NCBI RefSeq assembly: GCF_018448885.1
Contig: NZ_RCWB01000007.1
Coordinates: 62,001-126,000 of the forward strand
DNA length: 64,000 nt
Direction of reading: 5' to 3'
Origin: Photorhabdus caribbeanensis
GTDB taxonomy: Bacteria > Pseudomonadota > Gammaproteobacteria > Enterobacterales > Enterobacteriaceae
Made by a program: the position numbers and the translations under genes
Shown: in pieces, positions 36,201-44,689 of the stretch
Layout of the letters: every line of letters starts with the position of its first letter
Position numbering within the stretch: position 1 is the first letter of the stretch
Notes under the pieces: model-generated
Databases searched by the model: none
Seen by the model: the letters and a program-made list of their open reading frames with translations, nothing else
Told to the model about the DNA's origin: nothing

Positions 36201-37390
36201 CGTATCTGGTGGCGGAGGCGGAACTGTCTGATGATAGCCTGACCAGGTATCTCTCCTCCTGCCTGCCGGAATACATGATGCCAGCCAGCTTTACCCACAT
36301 TGAGTTTGTGCCACTGACCCTGAATGGCAAACTGGATCGCCGCGCCCTGCCTGAGCCAGTCTGGGGGGATCGTGACAGCTATGTCGCGCCCCGCAATGCG
36401 CTGGAAACCCAATTGTGTGCCATTTGGCAGGCCGTGTTGGGGCTGGAGCGGGTGAGTATTGATGATAACTTCTTCCGCATCGGGGGGAATTCCCTGATGG
36501 CAATTAAGCTGACCACAGCGATACGCCATGAAATGGGGATTGATATTCCTCTAAATATTTTATTTAGCTGCAAATGCATTTCTCTGTTATCCCAATGGTT
36601 GGAAACAGGCAATACAAAATCCAGCTTGATTAATTTATTAACACCAAAATCAACGGCAACAAATAAGCTGTTTATGGTTCATCCTGCTAATGCTGGTAGT
36701 GAAGTCTATGAATTTCTGGCAAATACTTTATCTGGTGCGTATAACTGCATAGGCATCGATAATTATAATCTCTGTACAGATAATCAGATAGATTCACTAC
36801 AAAAAATAGCTCAAATTTATAGGGAGTTAATTCTGACTGAAACTTCTATTGATCAACCTATTCGCATTTTAGGATGGTCATTAGGTGGACAATTAGCGAT
36901 GGAGATTGCTTTTCAATTAGAACAGCTAGGCGCAAAAGAAATTCAATTGTTCTTGTTAGATACTATAATCAATAACGAAAAGATAAAAGAATTCAGAGAT
37001 AACTTAGATATATCAAGTAAACATGTGCCAATCGTTGGAAAATTGCGAAAAATGGGAGCAAGTGATACCTATATTAATAAAGTTTTAGCAGCAATACCAT
37101 TTGAATGTAGCATGACTAACTGCAATTTAAGTGGGAAATTATCTCATACCAATATTACCTTATTTAAAGCTGGTCAAATGACACCATATTATACAGATGA
37201 AACTCAATTAGCTATGGGTCAATTGATAACAAAAATACCGGATAACAATATCTCCCAATGGACAGTCAATCCATTAGTTATTACATTGCTTAATGATTAT
37301 TATCACGAAAATATTATTGAAGCTGTTTCCATTATCAGCGAAAAAATAATCAACACTCGGTCAATTAAGGATAATATCAATATCACTTAA
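33221..37390 (+). CDS. Terminal NRPS module with TubC-type docking domain (docking-C-A-T-TE)
   Basis: 1389 residues starting 3 bases after the previous NRPS stop, so translation is coupled. Residues 1 to about 55 (LIKELSKNHISIWACENKLK and on) resemble the TubC N-terminal docking domain that recognises the tail of an upstream synthetase. A C domain follows (about 85-520, ATSLQQGF and HHCIADGWS near 222), of the kind that accepts a D-residue from an upstream E domain. Then A5 (about 550-1060, code DGFAVASVCK, same as A2 and A4), T5 (GGNSL near 1091) and a type I thioesterase (about 1125-1389, GWSLGG with Ser near 1219). The TE would release the peptide by hydrolysis or by cyclisation onto the Thr hydroxyl. 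The TE and the N-terminal region are AT-rich, unlike the GC-richer C-A-T core. No MbtH-like gene is in the window. Confidence 0.92.
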   Translation: MLMLIKELSKNHISIWACENKLKLAFTGETPPSQLIDKVKQRKENILGFLNERSIFSEKDFKSFTFHENHSGSNDSVISPRNKIETIFPATSLQQGFVYHHLTQPQDDAYRVQLLLDYHANINFAVYQQAWSLASLRFPILRTAFDWAGKILQIVTTGASIGPLNFKFKDISQIPKEDRNKAIDEIQQHDRTLPFDLSQPGLIRFTLIRQDEQLVTILLTQHHCIADGWSNPILLQAVHEYYNQLIKGQKPQIVAEQTYLATQQYHLDHQAESDAYWEAHKAQFQGANDFSALLSHRVDLAQIKSIENPAEQELIVQGDAYTQLKNMCRTQGVTLNVALQFAWHKLLHSYTGDAQTLVGTTVSGRDVPVPGIESSVGLYINTLPLMVQWHPTDSVATVLQDIQTAIAALNSHSAVSLASLQSDGERLFHSLLVFENYPAPVVSENPAGIEHTLTFRQSVEKVDYPVSLLAYEHNNSLIIKFNYGKDWLTEAQTQRVLGQLERILHSAACNPDQPHTSITFLSEAERHTLLHHWNQTDLPYPQNKTLQQLFEAQVESTPDNVALVFEGESLTYRQLNERANQLAYLIRERCQQHHHIPMQADTPIALYLDRSLEMVISILAVLKAGGAYVPISPEYPLERVQFILDDTQSPYVVTQQRYLATLAANTQTHAKQPILIAADDPTITADQPAGNPARINKSTDLAYIIYTSGTTGQPKGVMIEHKNVAHMAAAQAEIFDATKRKKSLMFAAYVFDGSVFELFPSLFNGLTLYLCSETERHALAIEKLIQQEGIEIAALPPAILKLLIGSRLPSLQLLVTAGESPSLDFLDHFNRHSDVLNSYGPTEVTVCATEKQYQRGDIATNIGKAINNVRLYVLDNHGKLSPIGAPGELYIGGAGLARGYLNQPELTAERFVANPFANAEDKARGYTRLYRTGDLVRWQADGTLEYLGRNDFQVKIRGYRIELGEIESALTVHPQVKQAVVIDRDHNGHKILVAYLVAEAELSDDSLTRYLSSCLPEYMMPASFTHIEFVPLTLNGKLDRRALPEPVWGDRDSYVAPRNALETQLCAIWQAVLGLERVSIDDNFFRIGGNSLMAIKLTTAIRHEMGIDIPLNILFSCKCISLLSQWLETGNTKSSLINLLTPKSTATNKLFMVHPANAGSEVYEFLANTLSGAYNCIGIDNYNLCTDNQIDSLQKIAQIYRELILTETSIDQPIRILGWSLGGQLAMEIAFQLEQLGAKEIQLFLLDTIINNEKIKEFRDNLDISSKHVPIVGKLRKMGASDTYINKVLAAIPFECSMTNCNLSGKLSHTNITLFKAGQMTPYYTDETQLAMGQLITKIPDNNISQWTVNPLVITLLNDYYHENIIEAVSIISEKIINTRSIKDNINIT

Positions 37391-37399
37391 TTATAATTA

Positions 37400-37426
37400 A
37401 CGGGGCTGGCATTGCTGGCCCCGTCA
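37400..37426 (+). terminator. Terminator after the NRPS operon
   Basis: ACGGGGC and GCCCCGT form a 7-bp GC-rich stem around an 11-base loop, followed by CAAATTTCTT, 10 bases after the NRPS stop. It lies between convergent genes and may serve both. Confidence 0.65.
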
Positions 37427-37448
37427 AATTTCTTGTCGAAATGAACAC

Positions 37449-38048
37449 TCAATCCCTAGCCAAGCCACTAAACGCACAATCAATAACCTTATCGACAAAT
37501 TCAGGTGTAATAAGAGAAAAAGAAACTATATATTTGTAGTAAATAGCACCAAAAATGCAGTCTAACAATAAGTCGCTATCAGTATTAGAGGAAATCTCTC
37601 CCCGTTCAATAGCATGTAAAATGATCTGCTTTCCTAACTGTCGTCGTGGTTCAATCCAGCGCTGAATAAAAACCTCCCTCACCTCGGTATCGTACTGCGC
37701 TGATCCCAACAGATACCTGAACAACAACCCGCGCTTGCTTTGCAACACTTCAATAAATTTTTTAATGGCAACCCGCATGGATTCTATCACTGGCATCTGT
37801 TTATCATAAATAATTAGAGGTTCAATATCATCAAAGAAAGCATCCATTAAAACCGCTGATACATTCGGCCATCTACGATAAATAGTCGATTTCGCAACGC
37901 CTGAATACAAAGCAATATGATTAATAGTGATATCTGCAATCCGTCCACTTTCAGCAAGAACAAGTGCAGCACTCAACACCGTTTTTGTCGTGTCATTATC
38001 GCGCGGGCGCCCACGTCTTATTGAGGATAGCCGCTCATTCTCACTCAT
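37449..38048 (-). CDS. TetR/AcrR-family transcriptional regulator
   Basis: 199 residues. The N-terminal helix-turn-helix reads ITINHIALYSGVAKSTIYRR and continues WPN (about residues 40-62), after a basic RRGRPRDND arm. The remaining 130 residues form the ligand-binding and dimerisation part typical of the family. CGGAGGGAG precedes the ATG. It is convergent with the NRPS operon and divergent from the FAD-dependent oxidoreductase, with 245 bases between the two starts. The usual role would be repression of itself and the divergent gene; control of the NRPS is possible but not shown. Ligand unknown. Confidence 0.88.
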   Translation of the reverse strand: MSENERLSSIRRGRPRDNDTTKTVLSAALVLAESGRIADITINHIALYSGVAKSTIYRRWPNVSAVLMDAFFDDIEPLIIYDKQMPVIESMRVAIKKFIEVLQSKRGLLFRYLLGSAQYDTEVREVFIQRWIEPRRQLGKQIILHAIERGEISSNTDSDLLLDCIFGAIYYKYIVSFSLITPEFVDKVIDCAFSGLARD

Positions 38049-38293
38049 AACTCCCTCCGTTTATTTCAAAAACTACCCATATTTAGGTATTGACAAATAA
38101 AACCAAAAAAGCAAGTTTAGACGCTCTAATTTCGATACCAATAGTTTCGTATTTAATAAGGGTAATCGGAATAGAGTGCTATTTCTAGTAAAAAACGGGA
38201 TGTACTCCGTAAAACCGAACAAACAATTCAATGCTCAACTCATAGAAAGTGTTCCCAGGAACATCAATTCTGACTAAAGAATGGAGGAGAGAA

Positions 38294-39568
38294 ATGTCTG
38301 TATATGATGTCGCTATTATTGGCGCTGGCCCAGCAGGCTTAGCTGCGGTACAGAAATTGAAAGGAAAAGGTTTACGAGTCGTACTAATCGATAATGGCAA
38401 AGCTATTCATGAACGCGATAAAGATAATCTTGTTGAAATAACCGAAGGACACGGTGGCGCGGGGCTATTTTCTGACGGAAAATTCTCATTTTTTCCTTCT
38501 GCTAGTGCACTTTGGGAGTTACCAAATGAACTGGAATTACGACAAGCTTATGAATGGACGTGCACCACACTAAATACATATGGCCTGGACACCCCACCAT
38601 TCCCAACAAACCCCAAAGACTTCACAGTAGGTTCCGGAGAATGGGTATTAAAAGATTATCCCTCCAATTATATGTCTCTCGAAGATAGAATTAATCTTGT
38701 TGAAGATATGGTGCAAACGGCAGATGCAGATATCATCACACAAACTAAATTCCTGTCTTATAAATACGTCGGAAGAAAAGATTCTCTGATTATGAATTTA
38801 AGAGACAAAAATGCTAATACTTATCAAATTGAATGCCGACGAATCATTTTGGCTAGTGGCAGATTTGGTCCATTAGAGATTGCTAATCTAGTTGAAAAAC
38901 AATCTTTCAATCGGCTAGAAGTTGGGTTCCGCATTGAACAGCAAGAAGATTTGGCATTCTTTAAAAATATGAAACAACTCGACCCGAAGTTAAAATTTCG
39001 GTCGGATGATGGCGTTATTGAATGGCGTACTTTCTGTGCTTGCCGGGATGGAGAAACAGTATTAACAAAAACCCAAGATTTATGGACCGTTTCTGGTCAT
39101 TCTGACGGCCCTTCGACAGGACGATCTAATGTTGGGTTTAATACACGTATCCTTGATGAAAATATCGCGGACAGAACACTCAATAATGTTGTGTCCGCCA
39201 TGAAGCAAGAAGACTCTTACTTTAGAATCAAAGTACAAGATGTATTAGCAGGAAATGCTCACATCACTACACAACTTACATCTATTTATGGAAAAGAGCT
39301 ATTCGATAAGATGTTGCAAGGATTGCGTAATATTATCAAAAAATTTCCCGAAATCGATCACGAGAATACGCATATTATCGGCCCTACACTAGAAGGTGTC
39401 GGTTGGTATCCCAGCCTTGACGGCGATTTAAGCCTGGAAACGTCCCCTTATCCTGTATGGGTTGCAGGCGACGCTTGTGGAATTTTCAGAGGTATTGTTG
39501 CTGCAATGATTAGTGGTCACTATGCCGCCTCAGCGGTTCTTAAGACCCTGGCAGTAGAAGCCGCCTAA
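38294..39568 (+). CDS. FAD-dependent dehydrogenase (COG2509-like)
   Basis: 424 residues. The N-terminal Rossmann motif AIIGAGPAGLAAVQKL binds FAD (residues about 6-22). GHGGAGLFSDGKFSF (about 50-64) and the C-terminal WVAGDACGIFRGIVAAMISG are characteristic of the uncharacterised FAD-dependent dehydrogenases grouped as COG2509, distantly related to geranylgeranyl-reductase-type enzymes. Start chosen at MSVYDV because GGAGGAGA stands directly upstream; the frame is open 15 codons further but without a ribosome site. It is divergent from the TetR regulator and followed by a HAD phosphatase on the same strand. Function unknown; it might tailor the NRPS product or act on a metabolite of its own. 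Confidence 0.8.
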   Translation: MSVYDVAIIGAGPAGLAAVQKLKGKGLRVVLIDNGKAIHERDKDNLVEITEGHGGAGLFSDGKFSFFPSASALWELPNELELRQAYEWTCTTLNTYGLDTPPFPTNPKDFTVGSGEWVLKDYPSNYMSLEDRINLVEDMVQTADADIITQTKFLSYKYVGRKDSLIMNLRDKNANTYQIECRRIILASGRFGPLEIANLVEKQSFNRLEVGFRIEQQEDLAFFKNMKQLDPKLKFRSDDGVIEWRTFCACRDGETVLTKTQDLWTVSGHSDGPSTGRSNVGFNTRILDENIADRTLNNVVSAMKQEDSYFRIKVQDVLAGNAHITTQLTSIYGKELFDKMLQGLRNIIKKFPEIDHENTHIIGPTLEGVGWYPSLDGDLSLETSPYPVWVAGDACGIFRGIVAAMISGHYAASAVLKTLAVEAA

Positions 39569-39590
39569 TTCGCGAGCTAGCTGAATAAGC

Positions 39591-39618
39591 GGGGGATTAC
39601 TAAGATAGGTAATCCCTA
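39591..39618 (+). terminator. Stem-loop after the FAD dehydrogenase
   Basis: GGGATTAC and GTAATCCC form a perfect 8-bp stem with an 8-base loop, 25 bases after the stop, followed by TATATGTTT. It would separate the dehydrogenase from the phosphatase, perhaps partially. Confidence 0.5.
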
Positions 39619-39681
39619 TATGTTTACCATCACGAACAAACCTAATTTATCCCTATAACGAAAAAATTACCTGGGTTTATT

Positions 39682-40323
39682 ATGAAAGTATTACATATTT
39701 TTGATATGGATGGCACTCTCCTCAAAGGAACCACGGCAAGTCTGGAAATTGCCCGTACCATGAATTGCCTGACAGAACTTCATCTGCTGGAAAAACAGTT
39801 TTCTCAAGGAGATATAAATACCAAAAAGTTTGCCGCGGAATTACAGCTTTTATGGTCAAACTTGCAATACGTTGACGTTGCCGAAGTTTTTCATGCCTCA
39901 CCGTGGATTAGGGGAATAAAAGAGGTTTTTGACGATATTAGAGCCAAAGGTGAAATATCTATGGTCATTACCCTCTCACCAGATTTCTTCGCCCAACACT
40001 TAAGAACATTTGGAGTTGATATCGTTGTTGCATCAAATTTCCCTGCTTTACCTTTTCGTGAACCGGTTGATCCGGAACAGATATTAACGCCTGAAAGTAA
40101 ATTACAGATAGTCAAAAAGTATGTACGGGAATACGGGCTAAATTTGGAAAAGTGTGTTGCCTATGGTGATTCTGACTCTGACCTCCCTTTATTTAATGCC
40201 CTTACCAATACGGTTGCCATAAATGGGACGGATAAAATACGTGAAATCGCATTAATTCATTACGAAGGTAATGATCTATGGCAACCCTATCAGCTCATAC
40301 GGAAAAAAATCAGTTGTGAATAA
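39682..40323 (+). CDS. HAD-superfamily phosphatase (phosphoserine-phosphatase-like)
   Basis: 213 residues. HAD motif I is FDMDGTLLKG (residues about 7-16), motif II is VITLS (about 95), and motif IV is YGDSDSDLPLF (about 166). The arrangement, with a helical cap between motifs I and II, resembles the HAD-IB group that includes SerB. It would hydrolyse a phosphate monoester; the substrate is unknown. It lies 113 bases after the FAD dehydrogenase and is convergent with hutC, 11 bases away. The ribosome site is weak (CTGGG). Confidence 0.82.
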   Translation: MKVLHIFDMDGTLLKGTTASLEIARTMNCLTELHLLEKQFSQGDINTKKFAAELQLLWSNLQYVDVAEVFHASPWIRGIKEVFDDIRAKGEISMVITLSPDFFAQHLRTFGVDIVVASNFPALPFREPVDPEQILTPESKLQIVKKYVREYGLNLEKCVAYGDSDSDLPLFNALTNTVAINGTDKIREIALIHYEGNDLWQPYQLIRKKISCE

Positions 40324-40334
40324 TAAGGATACCG

Positions 40335-41066
40335 CTATGAGCTGAAACGCCCTTTTAATTTATAGCGATTACCGGGAAATAGCAGCCTGGCACTGGAGAC
40401 AGTGTAATGAGTGGACCAAGTTCGACGACTAATTAATAAACAAGGAGCTCCTGACTCAATTTGCAACAACTTACAGGATCGAGGATCGCCAGCAATAGCT
40501 TCCACAATGTGTTCACCTTCCGTTAGTGGGGCAATCATTGACAAATAATCGTGTGGCGTAAGCTTGGTAAAATCCTGTTGCAAATAGCCAGAAGCCGCTT
40601 GAGCATTGACATAACGATCTTCTATCTGAACAGGAATATCGTTTTCATAGTGGATAATAACCGAATGGTAAATCGGCGTACCGACGATAATATCCAATTC
40701 AGCGGCCTGTTTCACATCCGCATTCAACTCGGATAATTTTAAGATTTTACAGCTATGCTGATGAGAACGAGCTGAAATCTCATCAGCAATGCTGTGAATT
40801 TCGAATAGCGCAGATTGTCCCTTCGGTTCAGCGACAAACGATCCTACGCCTTGCAGCCGTACTAATAATCCTTCAGCGGTCAACTCACGCAATGCACGGT
40901 TGGCAGTCATACGGCTACAGTTAAATTGTTTAACCAATTCAGCTTCAGAGGGAACACGATCATTTGATTTCCATTCACCAGTATAAATTTTTTCAATGAT
41001 GGATTGTTTCACTCTGGCATACAGAGGCGCAGGTTTGGCAAATGATCCTGATAAGTGCGTCGTCAC
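40335..41066 (-). CDS. hutC: Histidine utilisation repressor HutC (GntR family)
   Basis: 243 residues. The N-terminal winged helix-turn-helix of GntR type (RVPSEAELVKQFNCSRMTAN, about residues 38-57) is followed by a UTRA ligand domain from about residue 100. HutC represses hut operons and is released by urocanate. It is the third gene of the hutI-hutG-hutC block and starts with GTG, with AAGGAA 8 bases upstream. It probably binds the identical TGTATATACA sites upstream of hutU and hutI. The end is convergent with the HAD phosphatase gene. Confidence 0.93.
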   Translation of the reverse strand: MTTHLSGSFAKPAPLYARVKQSIIEKIYTGEWKSNDRVPSEAELVKQFNCSRMTANRALRELTAEGLLVRLQGVGSFVAEPKGQSALFEIHSIADEISARSHQHSCKILKLSELNADVKQAAELDIIVGTPIYHSVIIHYENDIPVQIEDRYVNAQAASGYLQQDFTKLTPHDYLSMIAPLTEGEHIVEAIAGDPRSCKLLQIESGAPCLLISRRTWSTHYTVSSARLLFPGNRYKLKGRFSS

Positions 41067-41171
41067 AATAAATTCCTTATGCTATAAAAATGTTAAGTGA
41101 TTAATTACATTCACTTTATCAGGCTATCTTTGCCAAAATAAAAAACACAATAGTACTGTTATTCTAGATAA

Positions 41172-42128
41172 TCAATACCACCAATGTGCTAATTGCCAGG
41201 CAATACGCGCCGCTGCTTTTCCACCTATGCCCTGTATGTCAAATATTGGATTGAGCTCAACCAAATCAGCCGCCTGTAGTTTACCACTCTGACAAATTGG
41301 CTGAACTAATTGCAAAAGACGCTCTAATGGCATCCCCAAGGCGGCTGGCGCAGAGACGGCTGGCATCTGATAAGCAGGTAATACATCCAAATCGATCGTC
41401 ATATAAATCAAATCAACTTGCTGGAGTATATCTTGTATCTGCTGTTGCACCTTGTCCAGCATAGTTTCACGACATTGTTCATCCCAGATAATCGTGGCAT
41501 TCAAATGGTTTGCCTCATCCACCAATGCCTGAGTATTAGACGCCAAACTTGCGCCAATGCAAGTATAGTGAAACTGGCGTTGATGTTGCTGACAATATTC
41601 AGCAAGTTGACGAAATGGCGTGCCAGAAGTGGGCTGCGGCGACCGACGTAAATCGAGATGAGCATCAAAGTTAATAATACCAATACGTTGATGTGGAAAA
41701 GCATCATAAATTCCAACACCATGAGCAAAAGCCGTTTCATGCCCACCACCCAATATCAAAGTACGTACATTCTGACGTTGGCATTGGGTAACAGCATCAG
41801 ATAAGGCTTGTTGCGCCTCACATAATTGATTGGGATTAGCACGAATACTTCCCAAGTCCACCAATCGATCATGCCCTTTATGACTAGCCATATTTGCCAA
41901 CGACTGCCGCAAATAATCAGGGCCTTGATTGGCGCCTGGCCTCCCCTGATTACGTTTTACACCTTCATCACATTCAAACCCTAATAGAGCAATATAGTGA
42001 GAAAATTCTGCCGGCGTAAAATACGGAGATAATTTAACTGTTTGAAAAAGCCGTAGTGCATTATCCGCTTCTGCCAAATCATTTCGTCCTTGCCAAATAG
42101 TCGGCGAAGTAGCGTGCCATAAATTCAT
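41172..42128 (-). CDS. hutG: Formimidoylglutamase
   Basis: 318 residues, ureohydrolase (arginase) fold. HutG hydrolyses N-formimidoyl-L-glutamate to glutamate and formamide, the last step of this version of the pathway. The manganese ligands are visible in GGGHETAFAHG, INFDAHLDLR and TIDLDVLPAY. AAGGAG stands before the ATG. It begins 19 bases after the hutI stop and is followed by hutC 105 bases on. Confidence 0.95.
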   Translation of the reverse strand: MNLWHATSPTIWQGRNDLAEADNALRLFQTVKLSPYFTPAEFSHYIALLGFECDEGVKRNQGRPGANQGPDYLRQSLANMASHKGHDRLVDLGSIRANPNQLCEAQQALSDAVTQCQRQNVRTLILGGGHETAFAHGVGIYDAFPHQRIGIINFDAHLDLRRSPQPTSGTPFRQLAEYCQQHQRQFHYTCIGASLASNTQALVDEANHLNATIIWDEQCRETMLDKVQQQIQDILQQVDLIYMTIDLDVLPAYQMPAVSAPAALGMPLERLLQLVQPICQSGKLQAADLVELNPIFDIQGIGGKAAARIAWQLAHWWY

Positions 42129-42147
42129 TTACTGCTCCTTAATCTGT

Positions 42148-43386
42148 TTATATGCTGGAATGAGTCATAACGCCACGAAACACTCTGGTATTCAAAGGGT
42201 TATGACCAAGCTCATAGAAAATATCAACGGGATTTTCTGCATCCCAAACAACAAAATCGGCGTAAGCCCCTGCACGCAATTGCCCGTGGCTCTGTTCTCT
42301 GCCCAATGCACGAGCCGCATGCCGGGTTACACCTAACCATACTTCTTCTGGAGTCAATCCAAATTGGACACATGCCATATTCATAGCCATTCGCAAAGAG
42401 GCAAATGGGCTGGTTCCGGGATTAAAATCGGTAGATACGGCTATCGGCACATTAAATTGCCGCAATAAATCAATAGGCGGGCGCTGTGTTTCCTGCAAAA
42501 AGTAGAACGCGCCAGGAAGCAAAACAGCTACCGTACCACTGTGACTGAGCGCCTCAACTCCCGCCTGATCTAAATATTCAATATGATCTACAGAAAGGCC
42601 ATGATAGCGAGCGACCAGTTCACTTCCGCCTAAATGAGATAACTGCTCCACATGACCTTTTACCGGAATATTCCAACGTTGTGCTTCCTGAAAGAGCCGT
42701 TCAGTTTGTGCCAGGGTAAATCCCACACTTTCACAAAAAACATCTACTGCCTCAAACAGCCCTTTTTGCCACAGTTGTGGAAGGATATTTTCACAAATCA
42801 GATTCATATAAACATCGGGATTATGCTTATATTCAGGTGGGCAAGTATGAGCAGCGAGCAATGTGGGGCTGATTTCTATCGGATTATGTCGCGCTAAGTT
42901 CTGCGCAACTTGTAGCAACTTTTCTTCATTTTCCAGATTTAATCCATAACCCGATTTAATCTCAATAGTGGTTACACCTTCGGCCATAAATGCAGCAAGA
43001 CGCAGCTGCGCGGAACGTTCAAGTTGTTCATGAGAACTGGCCCGAGTCGCAGAAACTGTCGCATTAATCCCCCCACCTTGAGCACTAAGTTCAGCATAGG
43101 ACATACCATTTAAACGCTGTTCCCACTCATAAGCCCGGTTGCCACCAAACACTAAATGGGTGTGACAATCGATTAAACCAGGGGTAATTAGGCGTTGTTG
43201 AACATCAATAACCTGACAGCAATTCGTCTGTAATGTTGCAGTGGGCAAAATAGCTAAAATTTTGTCATCACGTACCAGAAGATCATATTCTCTTAATAAT
43301 CCGTAAGCTGCATTGACAGCAGGGTCCATTGTCGCCAGTCTTGCATTGCGCCAGATGATATCAGTATCACGCAGTTCTACCGCCAT
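42148..43386 (-). CDS. hutI: Imidazolonepropionase
   Basis: 412 residues from the start at MAVELRD. HutI opens the ring of imidazolone propionate to give formimidoyl-glutamate. It is a metal-dependent amidohydrolase: [15 protein letters not shown] carries the metal-binding HxH, with EIKSGYGL and HTCPPEY further on. The start was set at 43386, about 8 bases after GGA; the frame is open to 43476 but that stretch contains the operator palindrome and cannot be coding. An ATG three codons upstream is possible. First gene of hutI-hutG-hutC. Confidence 0.94.
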   Translation of the reverse strand: MAVELRDTDIIWRNARLATMDPAVNAAYGLLREYDLLVRDDKILAILPTATLQTNCCQVIDVQQRLITPGLIDCHTHLVFGGNRAYEWEQRLNGMSYAELSAQGGGINATVSATRASSHEQLERSAQLRLAAFMAEGVTTIEIKSGYGLNLENEEKLLQVAQNLARHNPIEISPTLLAAHTCPPEYKHNPDVYMNLICENILPQLWQKGLFEAVDVFCESVGFTLAQTERLFQEAQRWNIPVKGHVEQLSHLGGSELVARYHGLSVDHIEYLDQAGVEALSHSGTVAVLLPGAFYFLQETQRPPIDLLRQFNVPIAVSTDFNPGTSPFASLRMAMNMACVQFGLTPEEVWLGVTRHAARALGREQSHGQLRAGAYADFVVWDAENPVDIFYELGHNPLNTRVFRGVMTHSSI

Positions 43387-43433
43387 GATTAGCATCCTGT
43401 ATTGATTGGTCTGTATCTGATAAATCAGGTTTC

Positions 43434-43448
43434 TAGTTGTATATACAT
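43434..43448 (-). promoter_or_regulatory. Probable HutC operator upstream of hutI
   Basis: TAGTTGTATATACAT, identical over 15 bases to the site upstream of hutU, 48 bases before the hutI start. The palindromic core is TGTATATACA. Confidence 0.75.
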
Positions 43449-43623
43449 TTATTTTCCAACCAACTGTCATTGTCAAATTATTTTATCGACTACCTAGATA
43501 TACTTTCCTATCAGCATTTTTAAACCACAAACTCGGTAAAATCAGGTTTCATTAAATATAATCAGGTTTAATAGTTAAAAATATGCAGTACACTTGTCAC
43601 AAAATGGTTTAATCAACTGAGCA

Positions 43624-44160
43624 ATGATGAAAAACAAATACTCCCTGAATGAGGAAGAAATTCAATTATTTCAACAATCTATAGCAGGCACTAAACGCAT
43701 CAACCAGGATACCGTCTTACATTCTCCTAGAAGAAATAAAACCAGCTATATTGCCCCTGAACGAGTTCAGCAAGAGCAAATTGATGCCAGCTACTATTTT
43801 TCTGATGAATTTCAGCCCAACCTTGATACCGAGGGTCCTACCCGTTACGTAAGGGGAGATACAAGCCATTACGAATTGAAGAAATTACGCCGAGGTGACT
43901 ATTCGCCAGAGCTGTTTCTTGATTTACACGGACTAACTCAAATGCAGGCCAAACAGGAAATTGGGGCATTGATCGCTGCTTGCCGTCGCGAACATGTCTA
44001 TTGTGCCTGCATCATGCACGGCCACGGAAAACGTATTCTCAAACAGCAAACACCTCTATGGTTAGCCCAGCACCCGGATATCATAGCCTTCCATCAAGCG
44101 CCGAAGGAATGGGGAGGTAACGCCGCACTATTGATACTTATCGAACTTGATGAGCCTTGA
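43624..44160 (+). CDS. smrB: Ribosome rescue endonuclease SmrB
   Basis: 178 residues, collinear with E. coli SmrB (YfcN, 183 aa). It has the C-terminal Smr domain with [11 protein letters not shown] and the MHGHGKRIL nuclease loop. SmrB cleaves mRNA between collided ribosomes, marking it for rescue by tmRNA. The first two codons are both ATG, and either could start it. It is back in E. coli order with sixA, fadJ and fadI, so the 30-kb insertion lies between prmB and this gene. Confidence 0.94.
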   Translation: MMKNKYSLNEEEIQLFQQSIAGTKRINQDTVLHSPRRNKTSYIAPERVQQEQIDASYYFSDEFQPNLDTEGPTRYVRGDTSHYELKKLRRGDYSPELFLDLHGLTQMQAKQEIGALIAACRREHVYCACIMHGHGKRILKQQTPLWLAQHPDIIAFHQAPKEWGGNAALLILIELDEP

Positions 44161-44206
44161 GCCTATATCCGTTATCTTTCCGTAGGGTATATACGTTGCT
44201 GGATTA

Positions 44207-44689
44207 TTAGGCTTTTTCTGCTAATTGTGACGGACTGACCTGCCAGACAAGAGTCCCTTTGCCAGTCTGGCTGTTTAAATCTACACATATCATTGCAGAA
44301 GTTGCAAACATCGGTGGTGTTTCTGCCGGACATAGCTCAGCAACTAAGTAGCTGACTAATGGTAAATGAGAGACAACTAAAACAGCGTTATGACCTTGCT
44401 CAGCAAGAAGCTGGAGATAACTACTCACTGTAGCAGCATCACCTGACGGCGTTAACCCCAACAACACTTCTTCACCATCTGGTAAAGATAAGGATTTACG
44501 AACAACTTGTAACGTCTGTTCAGCGCGAATATAAGGACTTACTAATACGAGATCAATCTGATGCTTTTGCTGTGCTAACCAGCAAGCCATTTTTTGCGAT
44601 TCATTACAACCGCGAGGAGTCAGTTGCCGGGCGGCATCGCTCATTGCATCTAAAGCCGCGTCACCATGACGCATAATAAAAATTTGCAT
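44207..44689 (-). CDS. sixA: Phosphohistidine phosphatase SixA
   Basis: 160 residues, histidine-phosphatase fold. The RHG catalytic motif is at residues 7-9 (MQIFIMRHGDA), and the second conserved His lies in VVSHLPLVSYLVAEL. SixA dephosphorylates histidine-phosphotransfer proteins such as the nitrogen-related phosphotransferase component NPr and ArcB. It is convergent with smrB. GGTGG precedes the ATG. The IS200/IS605-like element sits between its start and the end of fadJ. Confidence 0.93.
   Translation of the reverse strand: MQIFIMRHGDAALDAMSDAARQLTPRGCNESQKMACWLAQQKHQIDLVLVSPYIRAEQTLQVVRKSLSLPDGEEVLLGLTPSGDAATVSSYLQLLAEQGHNAVLVVSHLPLVSYLVAELCPAETPPMFATSAMICVDLNSQTGKGTLVWQVSPSQLAEKA

Noticed and set aside
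19172-38293. MbtH-like helper or phosphopantetheinyl transferase gene in the NRPS cluster
   Set aside because: No such small gene is present on either strand next to the NRPS genes.
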